Positions 14,881-23,711 of a stretch of DNA of 64,000 nucleotides are shown here, piece by piece (position 1 is the first letter of the stretch; each line of letters starts with the position of its first letter). The translations under genes and the position numbers were made by a program. The notes under the pieces were generated by a model. The model did not search any database. It was not told where the DNA came from and worked only from the letters and a program-made list of their open reading frames with translations. This DNA is from Persicitalea sp038235275 (GTDB lineage: Bacteria > Bacteroidota > Bacteroidia > Cytophagales > Spirosomataceae). Location: contig JBBSUC010000006.1 in assembly GCA_038235275.1 (NCBI GenBank), positions 62,001-126,000 of the forward strand, given 5' to 3'.

Positions 14881-16695
14881 TTGGAAAAGATAATTAAGAA
14901 GACGAAGAAAACTGTTTTGTTTGAAACCGCTTGGGAAGTTTGCAACCAAGTTGGCGGCATTTATACAGTCATCCGTACCAAAGTACCCGCCATGGTGGAG
15001 AAGTGGGGCGAGGACTACTATCTGCTCGGCCCTTACTTTCCCCAAAAGGCCCTTTCGGAATTTGAACCCATCGACGATCTTGACGACACACCGGCGGGCC
15101 GCACCGTGGCCAAGATGCGTGAAATGGGCTATAGCGTTCACTATGGTTACTGGCTGGTGACGGGCAAGCCCCGCGTTATTTTGTTCGATGTGCTGGGTTC
15201 GATGGGGCGGCTGGACGATATTAAGTACCGCCTGTGGGAAGAGCAGCGTATTCCAACCGTCGACACCGAAGATCTGGTCAATCAGACCATCATTTTTGGC
15301 GATATGCTGCGGGTGTATTTAACGGAGTTCGCCGCCGAAAACGCCAAGAAAACTGACATCGCCGTGCAGTTCCACGAGTGGATGGCCAGCAGTGGGTTAC
15401 CCGCCCTGCGCAAAGCCAATGTCAAAATTGCCATTACCTTCACGACTCACGCCACGATGCTGGGGCGCTACCTGGCCCAGAATGTGGAGGGATTTTATAA
15501 CAAACTCCCCTTCTTTGATTGGGAACACGAAGCACTGCACTACGGTATCGTGACGCAGGCCTCCTTCGAACGGCAAGCCGCCCAAAACGCCCATGTCCTG
15601 ACCACGGTAAGCGACGTCACCGCTCGGGAGTGTGAGGTTTTTTTGGGCAGAATTCCTGACCTGGTTACGCCCAATGGATTGAATGTGATGCGGTTTCAGG
15701 CCGTACACGAATTCCAGAATCTGCACCTCAAATACAAAGAGAAAATCCATGAATTCGTGCTGGGCCACTTTTTCCCCAGTTATTCCTTTGACCTCGATAA
15801 TACGCTTTACCTCTTCACTTCCGGCCGGTACGAGTTCAGCAACAAAGGCTACGATCTCACGCTGGAAGCCCTGGCGAGGCTTAACTGGCGCCTGATTCAG
15901 ACAGGGTCGGAGATGACGGTCGTGATGTTTATCATTACAAAGCAGCCTTATCATTCTATCAACCCCGACGTGCTGCACTCACGGGCCGTTCTGGACGAAC
16001 TGCATGTAACGACTACGGCTATAGAGAAGCAGGTGGGCGAAAAACTTTTCCTGGCCACGGCCGCCGGGACGGATCACAAGATGCCTGACCTGAACCAATT
16101 TGTGGACGAATACTGGCGGTTGCGACTGCGGCGCACCATTCAATCGTGGAAGACGGCGAATCTGCCGGCCTTTGTCACCCACGATTTAAAGCAGGAAGAC
16201 GGCATCACGGACTTCTGCCGCAAGGCCAACCTAGTCAACAACGAGCGCGATCGCGTCAAGATCGTATATCACCCCGATTTCGTGGCATCTACCAATCCGC
16301 TCTTTGGGCTGGACTACGGACAATTCGTGCGGGGCTGCCACCTTGGCGTATTCCCCAGCTACTACGAACCCTGGGGCTACACCCCGCTGGAATGCGTGGT
16401 GCGGGGCGTGCCGACCGTCACCAGCGACCTGTCGGGCTTCGGCGACTACATCATGCAGATCATGCGCGACTACGAGAATCGGGGCATTTACGTCATCAAC
16501 CGCAAGACCCAGAATTACTCCCAAGCCGCCGACCAGATGGCCGACATTCTTTTCAAATTTGTGAAAATGAACCGCCGCGACCGCATCATGCAGCGCAACC
16601 GCGTGGAAAACATCTCGGACGTCTTCGACTGGACCAATCTACGCTCCTATTACGACACGGCGCACGATTTGGCGCTGAAGCGGAAGAAGCCATAA
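14881..16695 (+). CDS. Glycogen synthase, GT3-like (eukaryotic type)
   Basis: 604 residues. Motifs match the animal/fungal glycogen synthase family (GT3) rather than bacterial GlgA (GT5): FETAWEVCNQVGGIYTVIRTK at the N-terminus, HEWMASSGLPALR, TTHATMLGRYLAQ, PNGLNVMRF, and the donor-site segment PSYYEPWGYTPLECVVRGVPTVTSD with the two acidic residues of E-x7-E type. It would elongate alpha-1,4-glucan from UDP- or ADP-glucose in the cytosol. The start appears to be TTG at 14881: an in-frame TAA at 14866 excludes an upstream start, and the next ATG would remove the first motif. No clear ribosome site. Confidence 0.9.
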   Translation: MEKIIKKTKKTVLFETAWEVCNQVGGIYTVIRTKVPAMVEKWGEDYYLLGPYFPQKALSEFEPIDDLDDTPAGRTVAKMREMGYSVHYGYWLVTGKPRVILFDVLGSMGRLDDIKYRLWEEQRIPTVDTEDLVNQTIIFGDMLRVYLTEFAAENAKKTDIAVQFHEWMASSGLPALRKANVKIAITFTTHATMLGRYLAQNVEGFYNKLPFFDWEHEALHYGIVTQASFERQAAQNAHVLTTVSDVTARECEVFLGRIPDLVTPNGLNVMRFQAVHEFQNLHLKYKEKIHEFVLGHFFPSYSFDLDNTLYLFTSGRYEFSNKGYDLTLEALARLNWRLIQTGSEMTVVMFIITKQPYHSINPDVLHSRAVLDELHVTTTAIEKQVGEKLFLATAAGTDHKMPDLNQFVDEYWRLRLRRTIQSWKTANLPAFVTHDLKQEDGITDFCRKANLVNNERDRVKIVYHPDFVASTNPLFGLDYGQFVRGCHLGVFPSYYEPWGYTPLECVVRGVPTVTSDLSGFGDYIMQIMRDYENRGIYVINRKTQNYSQAADQMADILFKFVKMNRRDRIMQRNRVENISDVFDWTNLRSYYDTAHDLALKRKKP

Positions 16696-16747
16696 AGATT
16701 TGTAACGACTTAACGATTGTAAAGTGCTTTCTTAAACACTCGATCAA

Positions 16748-16930
16748 ATGGGAAATTTGTGGATCATCGTACTCTTAATCCTTGTATGGTACGGTACGAA
16801 AGCCGTCAGGGAGAACCCGGAAAAGCCAAATTGGAGTAAAGCGCTGGTAGCGGTCCTTTCCTGGCCCTTCTCCCTATTTTTTACGAAGTGGTCGAAATCC
16901 CAGGAAAAAAAGGGCGTCTTCTTTTCGTGA
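16748..16930 (+). CDS. Small single-pass membrane protein
   Basis: 60 residues: an N-terminal transmembrane helix (LWIIVLLILVWYGTKAV, residues 4-20), a short polar part, then a second hydrophobic/aromatic stretch (SWPFSLFFTKW). Starts 52 bp after the glycogen synthase gene in the same direction. No family is recognised. Codon use and membrane pattern make it plausible, but it could be a chance frame. Confidence 0.5.
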   Translation: MGNLWIIVLLILVWYGTKAVRENPEKPNWSKALVAVLSWPFSLFFTKWSKSQEKKGVFFS

Positions 16931-16989
16931 AAACAAAGGAACCTGATTCGGCCCCAAAGCGAAGGGAACTGTAAGAGGTTGAGCTAGTT

Positions 16990-17535
16990 TCAAAACTCCC
17001 AAGCCAGCACCTGCCACGTATCTACGTGGTCGGTATGGGTATGAATCGGGCGAAATCCGACTCTTTCGTGCGCCCGCAGCGAGCGGCCGTTACCCGCCGA
17101 AACCTCAGTAACGAGCAGGTCGAAATCCGAGCGATATAGTTCGCGATGTTTTTGATAAAGTCCGTCGAACACGCCCTGGCCCCGGTGGCTCTGCGCCACG
17201 CACACCTGCCCCATGACGTAGTAGCGGGCGTCCGTGAGTTTTTTATCTTGCCAGAAAATTTGGCCGAACAAAGCGAACATGGGCTGCAAATCGGGAATGA
17301 GGGCGGCGGCGGTCGGCAGCATCGCCAGCGCGTAGCCCACTACCCGACCTTCGGCTTTGGCGATGATTTGGGGCGTTGCCTCGTGCATCCCGTGAAGCTG
17401 TTCCCAGGTATGGTGCACGGTGACGAAGCCCTGTTCGCGCTTCACGGTTTCGCTGACCTTCGTTTTGTGGTTTTCTTGCTGTAAATCCAATATTTGGCGC
17501 AGGTCGTCGTCGGTTTGGGCGGTGGTGAAGTGCAT
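16990..17535 (-). CDS. GNAT-family N-acetyltransferase
   Basis: 181 residues with the GNAT fold. The acetyl-CoA loop (motif A) is VCVAQSHRGQGVFDGLYQ, containing the R-G-Q-G phosphate-binding turn, and the C-terminal motif B region is AHERVGFRPIHTHT. The acceptor cannot be told. It is the last gene of a minus-strand set of three: 17 bp separate it from the lipoprotein hydrolase gene upstream. Confidence 0.88.
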   Translation of the reverse strand: MHFTTAQTDDDLRQILDLQQENHKTKVSETVKREQGFVTVHHTWEQLHGMHEATPQIIAKAEGRVVGYALAMLPTAAALIPDLQPMFALFGQIFWQDKKLTDARYYVMGQVCVAQSHRGQGVFDGLYQKHRELYRSDFDLLVTEVSAGNGRSLRAHERVGFRPIHTHTDHVDTWQVLAWEF

Positions 17536-17552
17536 GCAGACGCTCTTTCGTT

Positions 17553-18605
17553 TTACTTATTATCCCCAATGAACTTTACCACCGCCGCGTAAAATGCGTC
17601 CGGCTCGTTGCTCATGCAAATATGGCCGCTGTGGGGCAGGATGACCAGGTTTTTTGTAGTGGAAGATATTTTCTCCATCACTTCATCCGCCATGCCTCGG
17701 GGTACGGTGAAGTCGTACTTGCCCGTGATGCACAGTAGTGGCAGAGTGATGTGGGGCAGTTGGGTGGAATATTCCGCGTACATGATTTTGTCGTTCAGTT
17801 TGGAGAAAAACGTAGCCCCGGCGTTGGAAATCATCCAAAAGAAAGAAAACGCCGTTTTTTTAGGACTCAGAAGTCCCCCGATGCCCTCACCCGTGGTGTG
17901 GATATCGTCAATGAGCGTTTCGGCCTGGTCGGCACAAGCGATGAGGTCGAACGAGGTCTGGTAGGTGTAATCGGGGACAAGTTTTTCGGCAGTGTCCACG
18001 ACTTTCTGCCAATCGGACACTTTCACGCCCTGCGCGATTTGTTCCCGACCGTAACCCAGCAGGTAAGCGCGGGTGAGGGAGTCGTTTTTATGGTAATTAT
18101 CGGCACCGGCCACATTGATCCAGCCTTTCACCTGATTTTGATTGCTGCCCGTGGTTAGAAAGCCCGCCGCAATCAGTCCGCCCCAACTGTGGGAAAGCAA
18201 GAAAACTTCTCTATCCTGACCGTAGCGATGTTTCAAAACGGTAATCACCTTTCCGAGGTCTTCGATGTACTGGCTCGCGTCTAGCTCGGGTGTGTTACTG
18301 CCCTGCGCTCCCCCGGCGGCCCGCTGATCCCAGTAGGCCACGGCGTACTGTGGTTCCAGCAGATTAGTGCTGAATTCGTCGTTCTGAAAGCCGAGGGCCG
18401 TGCCGCCCGGCCCACCGTGGACCCACAGTACGATGACGCCCGAATCCATATTACCTTCTACCAGCACGGGCATCTTGCCCCCCTGGCTTTCTACGTAAAA
18501 CAAATCCTGAATGCTGGTTCCGGTGCTAATCTCCTCAGTCTGACAGCCGGAGAGCAGACTCAGCAGGCAACCCAGCGTGGTGACAAAGATTCCTTTATTT
18601 TTCAT
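17553..18605 (-). CDS. Alpha/beta hydrolase lipoprotein (S33 prolyl-iminopeptidase-like)
   Basis: 350 residues. The signal peptide ends in a lipobox (LLSGC, C21). The hydrolase core shows the oxyanion motif HGGPGG at residues 63-68, DQRAAGG at 93-99 (equivalent to the DQRGxG motif of prolyl iminopeptidases), and the nucleophile S140 in SHSWGG. The C-terminal PHSGH supplies the histidine. It is therefore likely a surface or periplasmic peptidase or esterase. Its start overlaps the end of the preceding gene by 11 bp, so translation is probably coupled. Confidence 0.9.
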   Translation of the reverse strand: MKNKGIFVTTLGCLLSLLSGCQTEEISTGTSIQDLFYVESQGGKMPVLVEGNMDSGVIVLWVHGGPGGTALGFQNDEFSTNLLEPQYAVAYWDQRAAGGAQGSNTPELDASQYIEDLGKVITVLKHRYGQDREVFLLSHSWGGLIAAGFLTTGSNQNQVKGWINVAGADNYHKNDSLTRAYLLGYGREQIAQGVKVSDWQKVVDTAEKLVPDYTYQTSFDLIACADQAETLIDDIHTTGEGIGGLLSPKKTAFSFFWMISNAGATFFSKLNDKIMYAEYSTQLPHITLPLLCITGKYDFTVPRGMADEVMEKISSTTKNLVILPHSGHICMSNEPDAFYAAVVKFIGDNK

Positions 18606-19281
18606 GGCAGTAGCGGTATTTTATTTTCTTATCGACCAGCGTTTGCAGCCGATTCAGTTCCCAGGTGGTGTTGAGTTGAAAGGATGGTTTCAGGGAGACA
18701 AAGCGGAAATTGGGATAAAAAACCTGCGTGATCATCCGCGCCGAGATTGTTTTAAGCGAGTTGAAGGGCTTATCTTCAAAACTTTTACCCAAACCCAGTC
18801 CGAAGCCGCCTGTCAACGTCCAGTTGCCTGCATTCCTGTCGATGGATACGTTCCCGGCGGCGTCCACTTCGTAGGTAGTACCGGGCAGAAAAGTGCGGCT
18901 GACGCCTAATAGCGGTGTAAACTCGGTGTAAAAACCCCGGCAGTTGGCGCGCGTCATGGCGTACTCGGCGGTCAACAGCGTGTTTTGGTGCAGACCGGGC
19001 TGATTGTAATAGCCTAAATTACCGGACAAGACCCGGCTTTTAATGTTGGTTTTTTCCTTGCCAGAACGCTTGAAAACATGTTTTTCTTTCAGGACAACCG
19101 TTTTTCCCAAACCTACTTGCGCCCCCAGCAATTTGTTAGTGAACCAGAACGAGGGGCGTAACAGAACGGGGGTTTTTATAGAAATTACGGTATCGGCCCG
19201 GATGTTTTCTGTCGGATTTTGGGCGTAGGACATCCACGGGAGGAAAAATCCTAAGGCCATCAGCCTAAGTATTTTGTTCAT
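18595..19281 (-). CDS. Exported protein of unknown function
   Basis: 228 residues with a Sec signal peptide (KILRLMALGFFLPWMSYAQ). The remainder is rich in alternating hydrophobic and polar segments (for example RVLSGNLGYYNQPG, LTGGFGLGLGKSF) suggesting beta-strands, so an outer-membrane or secreted beta-rich protein is possible. No family recognised. It heads the three-gene operon with the lipoprotein hydrolase and the acetyltransferase. The region 19282-19492 upstream holds no gene. Confidence 0.75.
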   Translation of the reverse strand: MNKILRLMALGFFLPWMSYAQNPTENIRADTVISIKTPVLLRPSFWFTNKLLGAQVGLGKTVVLKEKHVFKRSGKEKTNIKSRVLSGNLGYYNQPGLHQNTLLTAEYAMTRANCRGFYTEFTPLLGVSRTFLPGTTYEVDAAGNVSIDRNAGNWTLTGGFGLGLGKSFEDKPFNSLKTISARMITQVFYPNFRFVSLKPSFQLNTTWELNRLQTLVDKKIKYRYCHEK

Positions 19282-19492
19282 TTTTGGTAAAGACCGTTGG
19301 AACGAAAATGGAAGTGTACACTTACAGTACGCAGATTCGTGCCAAAAGATGCAGGTTCACCAACGATATGTTCTTCACAAATTACTTTTCTTAAGAACGT
19401 GCAAGTTTTGTTTGTTCCAATTCCAAAACTACCTTTACGCAAGGCTCATTTTATGATCAATGCGTGCTCATTCACTCCCTTAAACTTAACTC

Positions 19493-19798
19493 ATGTTCGT
19501 ACATACCGTATTTTTTTGGTTAAAGGAAAAAGAAAACGACAACGCCCGCAAGGCCCTGCACCAGGGACTCGAAGCGCTGTCGAAAATCGACGAAATCCAG
19601 ACGGGCTACATTGGCACGCCCGCCAGTACTCGCCGCGCGGTCATCGACCACACCTACGATTTCTCGCTCACGTTCATCTTCCCCGACAAAGCCGCGCATG
19701 ACGCTTACCAGGTACATCCTGACCACCTGAAATTCGTGGATAACTGCGCCGCATTCTGGGGCGACGCCAAGATATACGATATGGTGACGTCGGACTAA
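19493..19798 (+). CDS. Dabb (stress-responsive A/B barrel) domain protein
   Basis: 101 residues matching the whole Dabb fold: MFVHTVFFWLKE at the N-terminus, the central GYIGTPASTRRAVIDHTYDFSLTFIF, and the HPDHLKFVDNC segment near residue 80. These ferredoxin-like proteins form dimers; known members include stress-induced proteins and polyketide cyclases, but the role of bacterial stand-alone copies is not known. The stop codon is immediately followed by the stop of the convergent oxidoreductase (19799). Confidence 0.9.
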   Translation: MFVHTVFFWLKEKENDNARKALHQGLEALSKIDEIQTGYIGTPASTRRAVIDHTYDFSLTFIFPDKAAHDAYQVHPDHLKFVDNCAAFWGDAKIYDMVTSD

Positions 19799-21082
19799 TC
19801 AAATCCAGTCCCAGTCCTTCCGGTACTTGCGTGTAAGCAAATCATTCGCCTCGCCATCGCCCCGAAACTTCTCGCGGCGGGCGTTCCAGTGAAGTGGGCG
19901 GCCCAACCGCCACGAAATCAACCCGAGATGCATGGGCATCGTCATCATCCGGGCGTATTCCAGGTTGGATTCGGGTTGGGTGCGGGCCTTAACGGCGTCC
20001 ACGAAGTTCTGCTGGTGGCCCGGCGAGCGGGTAAGGGTGATGGGAACAGTGTCGATGTCCTTCATCGTCACCCCGTTGATCGTAATCTCACGGCTGCCGT
20101 AGTCACAAATCAAAGTCCCCTTATCGCCCTCGAAGTAGGCACCGATGCCGCGCTCGGCGGCACCCGGTACATTGGGCGGTGTGGTGGTCCAATGGATTTT
20201 CAGGTCGTCGAACTGGTAGTCCACCTCGATCCATTTCGGGGTGTCGCCTGCCCCCTCTGACCTCTCGCCGCGGGCGCTGATGCTCGTCAGGTTCTGCGGA
20301 TCGAGAGACCACCAAGCGATGTCGGCGATGTGGCACCAGAAGTCCTGAAAAACCCCGCCCGAATAATCCAGAAAATAGCGGTAGGTGAAGTGGCAGCGTT
20401 CGGGTGAATAGGGCGAATAAGGCGCGGGGCCGAGCCAGTAATTCCAGTTGAGCGTGGCGGGTGGCTCCTGGTACTGGGCCGGACCCAGAACGGGCGGTGC
20501 ACCCGTTTTCCAGAGCCGCACGGTGTTCACCTTTCCAATTACCCCCGCCCGAATCAACTCCACCACGCGGTGGTAGTTGTCGCCCGCGTGAATCTGGTTG
20601 CCCAGTTGAAAAATCCGATCATGTTTCTTCAAAGATTTGAGCATCTGCTGCCCTTCCGGTACGCTGTACGCCAGAGGTTTTTCGCCGTACACGTCCTTAC
20701 CCGCTTCAAAGGCCAGGATGGCCACTTGCGCGTGCCAGTGGTCGGGCGTGGCGCAGGTAATGGCGTCGATGTCCTTGCGTTCCAAAATTTTTCGGAAGTC
20801 GCCGTAGGTGTCGACTTTGGCGTCGGGCTTTAATTCTAGCAGGGTGCTTTTTGCCTTGGCCAAATGCGTTTCATCCAGGTCGCAGAGGGCGACTGTTTCC
20901 ACCTCGGGCAGAGCGGCGAACCATTTCAGGTGGTTGGTCCCCATGCCGTTGATGCCAATATGCGCCACGCGCAGGCGGTCGCTGGCGGCTACTTTGCGGG
21001 TGAGGCTGGGCAGCAGTGTCAGGCCAAGAGCGGCGGCGGAACTTTGTTTGAGAAATTGGCGGCGGTTCGGGGAGACGTTCAT
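19799..21082 (-). CDS. Exported Gfo/Idh/MocA-family oxidoreductase (2)
   Basis: 427 residues. The twin-arginine signal is NRRQFLKQSSAAALGLTLLPSLTRKVAAS. The Rossmann fold starts RVAHIGINGMGTNHL and the EKP motif reads GEKPLAYSVPEG (about residue 130). C-terminal domain typical of the family (LDYSGGVFQDFWCHIADIAWWSLD). Periplasmic sugar-type dehydrogenase of unknown substrate. Single gene ending back to back with the Dabb gene. Confidence 0.92.
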   Translation of the reverse strand: MNVSPNRRQFLKQSSAAALGLTLLPSLTRKVAASDRLRVAHIGINGMGTNHLKWFAALPEVETVALCDLDETHLAKAKSTLLELKPDAKVDTYGDFRKILERKDIDAITCATPDHWHAQVAILAFEAGKDVYGEKPLAYSVPEGQQMLKSLKKHDRIFQLGNQIHAGDNYHRVVELIRAGVIGKVNTVRLWKTGAPPVLGPAQYQEPPATLNWNYWLGPAPYSPYSPERCHFTYRYFLDYSGGVFQDFWCHIADIAWWSLDPQNLTSISARGERSEGAGDTPKWIEVDYQFDDLKIHWTTTPPNVPGAAERGIGAYFEGDKGTLICDYGSREITINGVTMKDIDTVPITLTRSPGHQQNFVDAVKARTQPESNLEYARMMTMPMHLGLISWRLGRPLHWNARREKFRGDGEANDLLTRKYRKDWDWI

Positions 21083-21183
21083 ACGAGATGGTCAGTTTTT
21101 TGGTTAAAAAGCTACTGGTGCCGCCTTTTTTACTTCCTTTCGATTAGCCTTGCGCCGGTTTCCTGGAGCAGTTTCCGACCCTT

Positions 21184-21810
21184 TCAGATTCGTTTTTCAA
21201 ATGAGTAATTCAGGGTGGCCAGCCGATTGGCATACAAGCTTTCGTATCTTATTTTGAAATCATCGCTTAAAAAAGAATGATGGATGAGTTCGTGAATGAT
21301 GGGGTAATCTTTCCGAAAAAAATCCAACAGTCGGACAATTCTTGCTTTAGGCAGACCAATCTTCTTGCCAAATTCATAGAAATCGTCGTAGGCATAAAAG
21401 CCGTTGGCATGGAAACTATCCGTCTCAAAATCTCGGGAAAACAGGCCATCGTGCAGCGCGAAGTAGGTGTCGTCTATGTGCAGGGCCGTACAGATCAGAT
21501 CGTATGCCGGACTGAGGATATGATCGCCGAAGTCAGTGTGGATCAGTGAAAAGTTCTTCAGGTGTGCATCCCCATTCGTGGCTTTCAGGTCACGCGGGAT
21601 GGGTTTCAGGATGTACTGACCCTGATCGCCCGGCTCGGTGAGGCGCAATTGGTTCTTTACCAACCGCAACGAAAGCTTTTCCTGCATTCCCGAAATGGAA
21701 AGGTGCTTGCGGTTTTCCAGGACCAATTCTTCATGTTCCTGGTTTTCCAGAGAATGGTAGGGAAGTACATGACTTACTTTTCGGCCCTCGAACATTCGTC
21801 GCCGGCACAC
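21184..21810 (-). pseudogene. HipA-like kinase gene with internal deletion
   Basis: 208 residues versus roughly 300 or more for the C-terminal HipA kinase of Bacteroidota. The N-terminal part (SISGMQEKLSLRL, then QYILKPIPRDLK with the ATP-binding lysine region) is joined directly to the catalytic loop TNGDAHLKNFSLI (D81, N86) and the metal-binding SPAYDLICT. The stretch normally lying between them, about 100 residues including the RFDR-type segment, is missing; the junction is near residues 71-78 (21576-21600). The frame is kept. No HipB or HipA-N partner is adjacent. GTG 21810 is used as start; no ATG is available upstream. It is probably an inactive remnant, but a shortened functional protein cannot be excluded. 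Confidence 0.65.
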
Positions 21811-22016
21811 ACCACTGTATGTGCCGAAACCTACTACTAAGGTGCATTATAGTGCACAACAAGGAAGCTTTTTTCTCTGAAAACACCTAGGCATTTTGGT
21901 AAAAGCGTCCTCCTACCGGACTTTATATCTAAATTTGGTGATTCATTTTTTACATGCTCAGACTTTCTCTGCGCAATAAGACGCAAAGCGGCGCGTCTGT
22001 ACCCAACCCTAAATAT

Positions 22017-23627
22017 ATGCTGAAACGTTTTCTTCTCCCGCTTTGCCTTTTCTCCGTCCTTCTGGTCAAAGCCCAAATTACTGACGCCCCGCCGCGCGCG
22101 GAGGGCGACGGGCCTTACGACCGTCTCATCATCCGGGGCGTAACGCTCATCAATAGTACGGGCGCACCGCCCATCGGCCCGGTAGATATTGTGGTGGAGA
22201 AAAATCGGATCAAATCCATCAACCAAGTCGGCTCGCCGGGCGTACCCATCGACCCCAAGCGCCGCCCCATCGCCGGAAAAGGCGATAAAGAACTTGACTG
22301 CGCGGGCATGTACTTGATGCCAGGCCTTATCGATATGCACGGCCACATCGGCGGCAAGGCGCAGGGGACGCCTTCGGAGTACGTCTTCAAATTGTGGATG
22401 GCGCACGGCATCACCACTATCCGCGACCCCTCGGCGGGCAACGGCCTGGATTGGGTGCTGGAACACAAGAAGAAAAGCCAGGAGAACAAAATCACCGCCC
22501 CGCGCATCCTGGCCTACACGGCCTTCGGCATGGGGGCCAAGGAACCCATCAGCACGCCCGCACAAGCCCGCGAGTGGGTGCGCCAAAACGCCAAGAACGG
22601 GGCCGATGGAATCAAGTTTTTCGGGGCCGAACCGGAGATTTTCAAAGCGGCTCTGGACGAAAACAAAAAACTGGGCCTGCGCTCGGCCTGCCACCACGCG
22701 CAGTTGGAAGTGGCCCGCATGAACGTATTGGCGACGGCAAAGGCCGGACTTACCACGATGGAACACTGGTACGGCCTGCCTGAGGCGATGTTCGAGGATA
22801 GGACGATTCAGGATTACCCTGCCGATTATAACTACAGCAACGAGCAGAACCGCTTCGAGCAAGCCGGTAAACTGTGGCAGCAAGCCGCCAAGCCAGGCTC
22901 CGACAAATGGAATCAGGTCATGGACGAACTCATCGCCCTGGATTTCACCATTGACCCGACCTTCAACATATATGAAGCCAACCGCGAGTTAATGCTGGCC
23001 CGCCGCGCCGAGTGGCACGACGAATACACCCTGCCGTCGCTTTGGCGTTTTTACGGTCCGAGCCGCGTATCGCACGGCTCCTACTGGCATGATTGGGGCA
23101 CCGAGCAGGAAGTGGAGTGGAAGCGTAATTACCAGCTATGGATGCGGTTTATCAACGAATACAAGAATCGCGGTGGCCGCGTCACGGCGGGTTCCGATTC
23201 GGGCTTTATCTACCAACTCTACGGATTCGCTTACATCCGCGAACTGGAATTGCTGCGCGAGGCGGGCTTCCACCCGCTGGAAGTCATCCGCGCCGCCACC
23301 ATCAAAGGGGCCGAAGCCCTGGGCATGGCCGACCAGATCGGCTCGGTCGAAGTAGGCAAACTGGCGGATTTCGCAATTGTGGAGGAAAATCCTCTGGCTA
23401 ACCTCAAAGTCCTGTACGGCACGGGAGCCATCAAATTAGACGAAAATAACGAAGTGCAGCGCGTCGGCGGCGTGAAATATACCGTCAAGGATGGGATCAT
23501 CTATGATGCCAAAAAACTACTGGCCGATGTCCGCGCCATTGTGGAGAAAGCCAAGAAGGACGAGAATTTCCAGATCGTGCAGCCCGGGATGCCGCAGCCA
23601 GCGGCGAAGCTGGGAAGCGGGAATTAG
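22017..23627 (+). CDS. Exported amidohydrolase-family protein
   Basis: 536 residues from ATG 22017, chosen because it gives a clean signal peptide (LKRFLLPLCLFSVLLVKAQ); an ATG at 21954 would add a polar stretch without signal character. The metal-dependent hydrolase core shows the H108-x-H110 pair (GLIDMHGHIGG), later histidines in SACHHAQLEV and TMEHWYG, and the aspartate in VTAGSDSGF. The end GSVEVGKLADFAIVEENPL is the standard C-terminal strand of imidazolonepropionase-like amidohydrolases. Likely periplasmic. Substrate unknown. A TAAATTTG promoter-like element lies at 21930-21937. Confidence 0.92.
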   Translation: MLKRFLLPLCLFSVLLVKAQITDAPPRAEGDGPYDRLIIRGVTLINSTGAPPIGPVDIVVEKNRIKSINQVGSPGVPIDPKRRPIAGKGDKELDCAGMYLMPGLIDMHGHIGGKAQGTPSEYVFKLWMAHGITTIRDPSAGNGLDWVLEHKKKSQENKITAPRILAYTAFGMGAKEPISTPAQAREWVRQNAKNGADGIKFFGAEPEIFKAALDENKKLGLRSACHHAQLEVARMNVLATAKAGLTTMEHWYGLPEAMFEDRTIQDYPADYNYSNEQNRFEQAGKLWQQAAKPGSDKWNQVMDELIALDFTIDPTFNIYEANRELMLARRAEWHDEYTLPSLWRFYGPSRVSHGSYWHDWGTEQEVEWKRNYQLWMRFINEYKNRGGRVTAGSDSGFIYQLYGFAYIRELELLREAGFHPLEVIRAATIKGAEALGMADQIGSVEVGKLADFAIVEENPLANLKVLYGTGAIKLDENNEVQRVGGVKYTVKDGIIYDAKKLLADVRAIVEKAKKDENFQIVQPGMPQPAAKLGSGN

Positions 23628-23711
23628 TGGATGAATTACAAACGAGGAAAAGTGAACCAGGTGAAATCCAGCATTCCGTCGCTTCATTTAGCCGCGCCCT
23701 GCACCCAAACC

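Noticed and set aside
21837..22883. 348-codon minus-strand frame opposite the amidohydrolase gene
   Set aside because: Arg/His/Val-rich composition typical of an antisense shadow; the amidohydrolase motifs on the plus strand are unambiguous.
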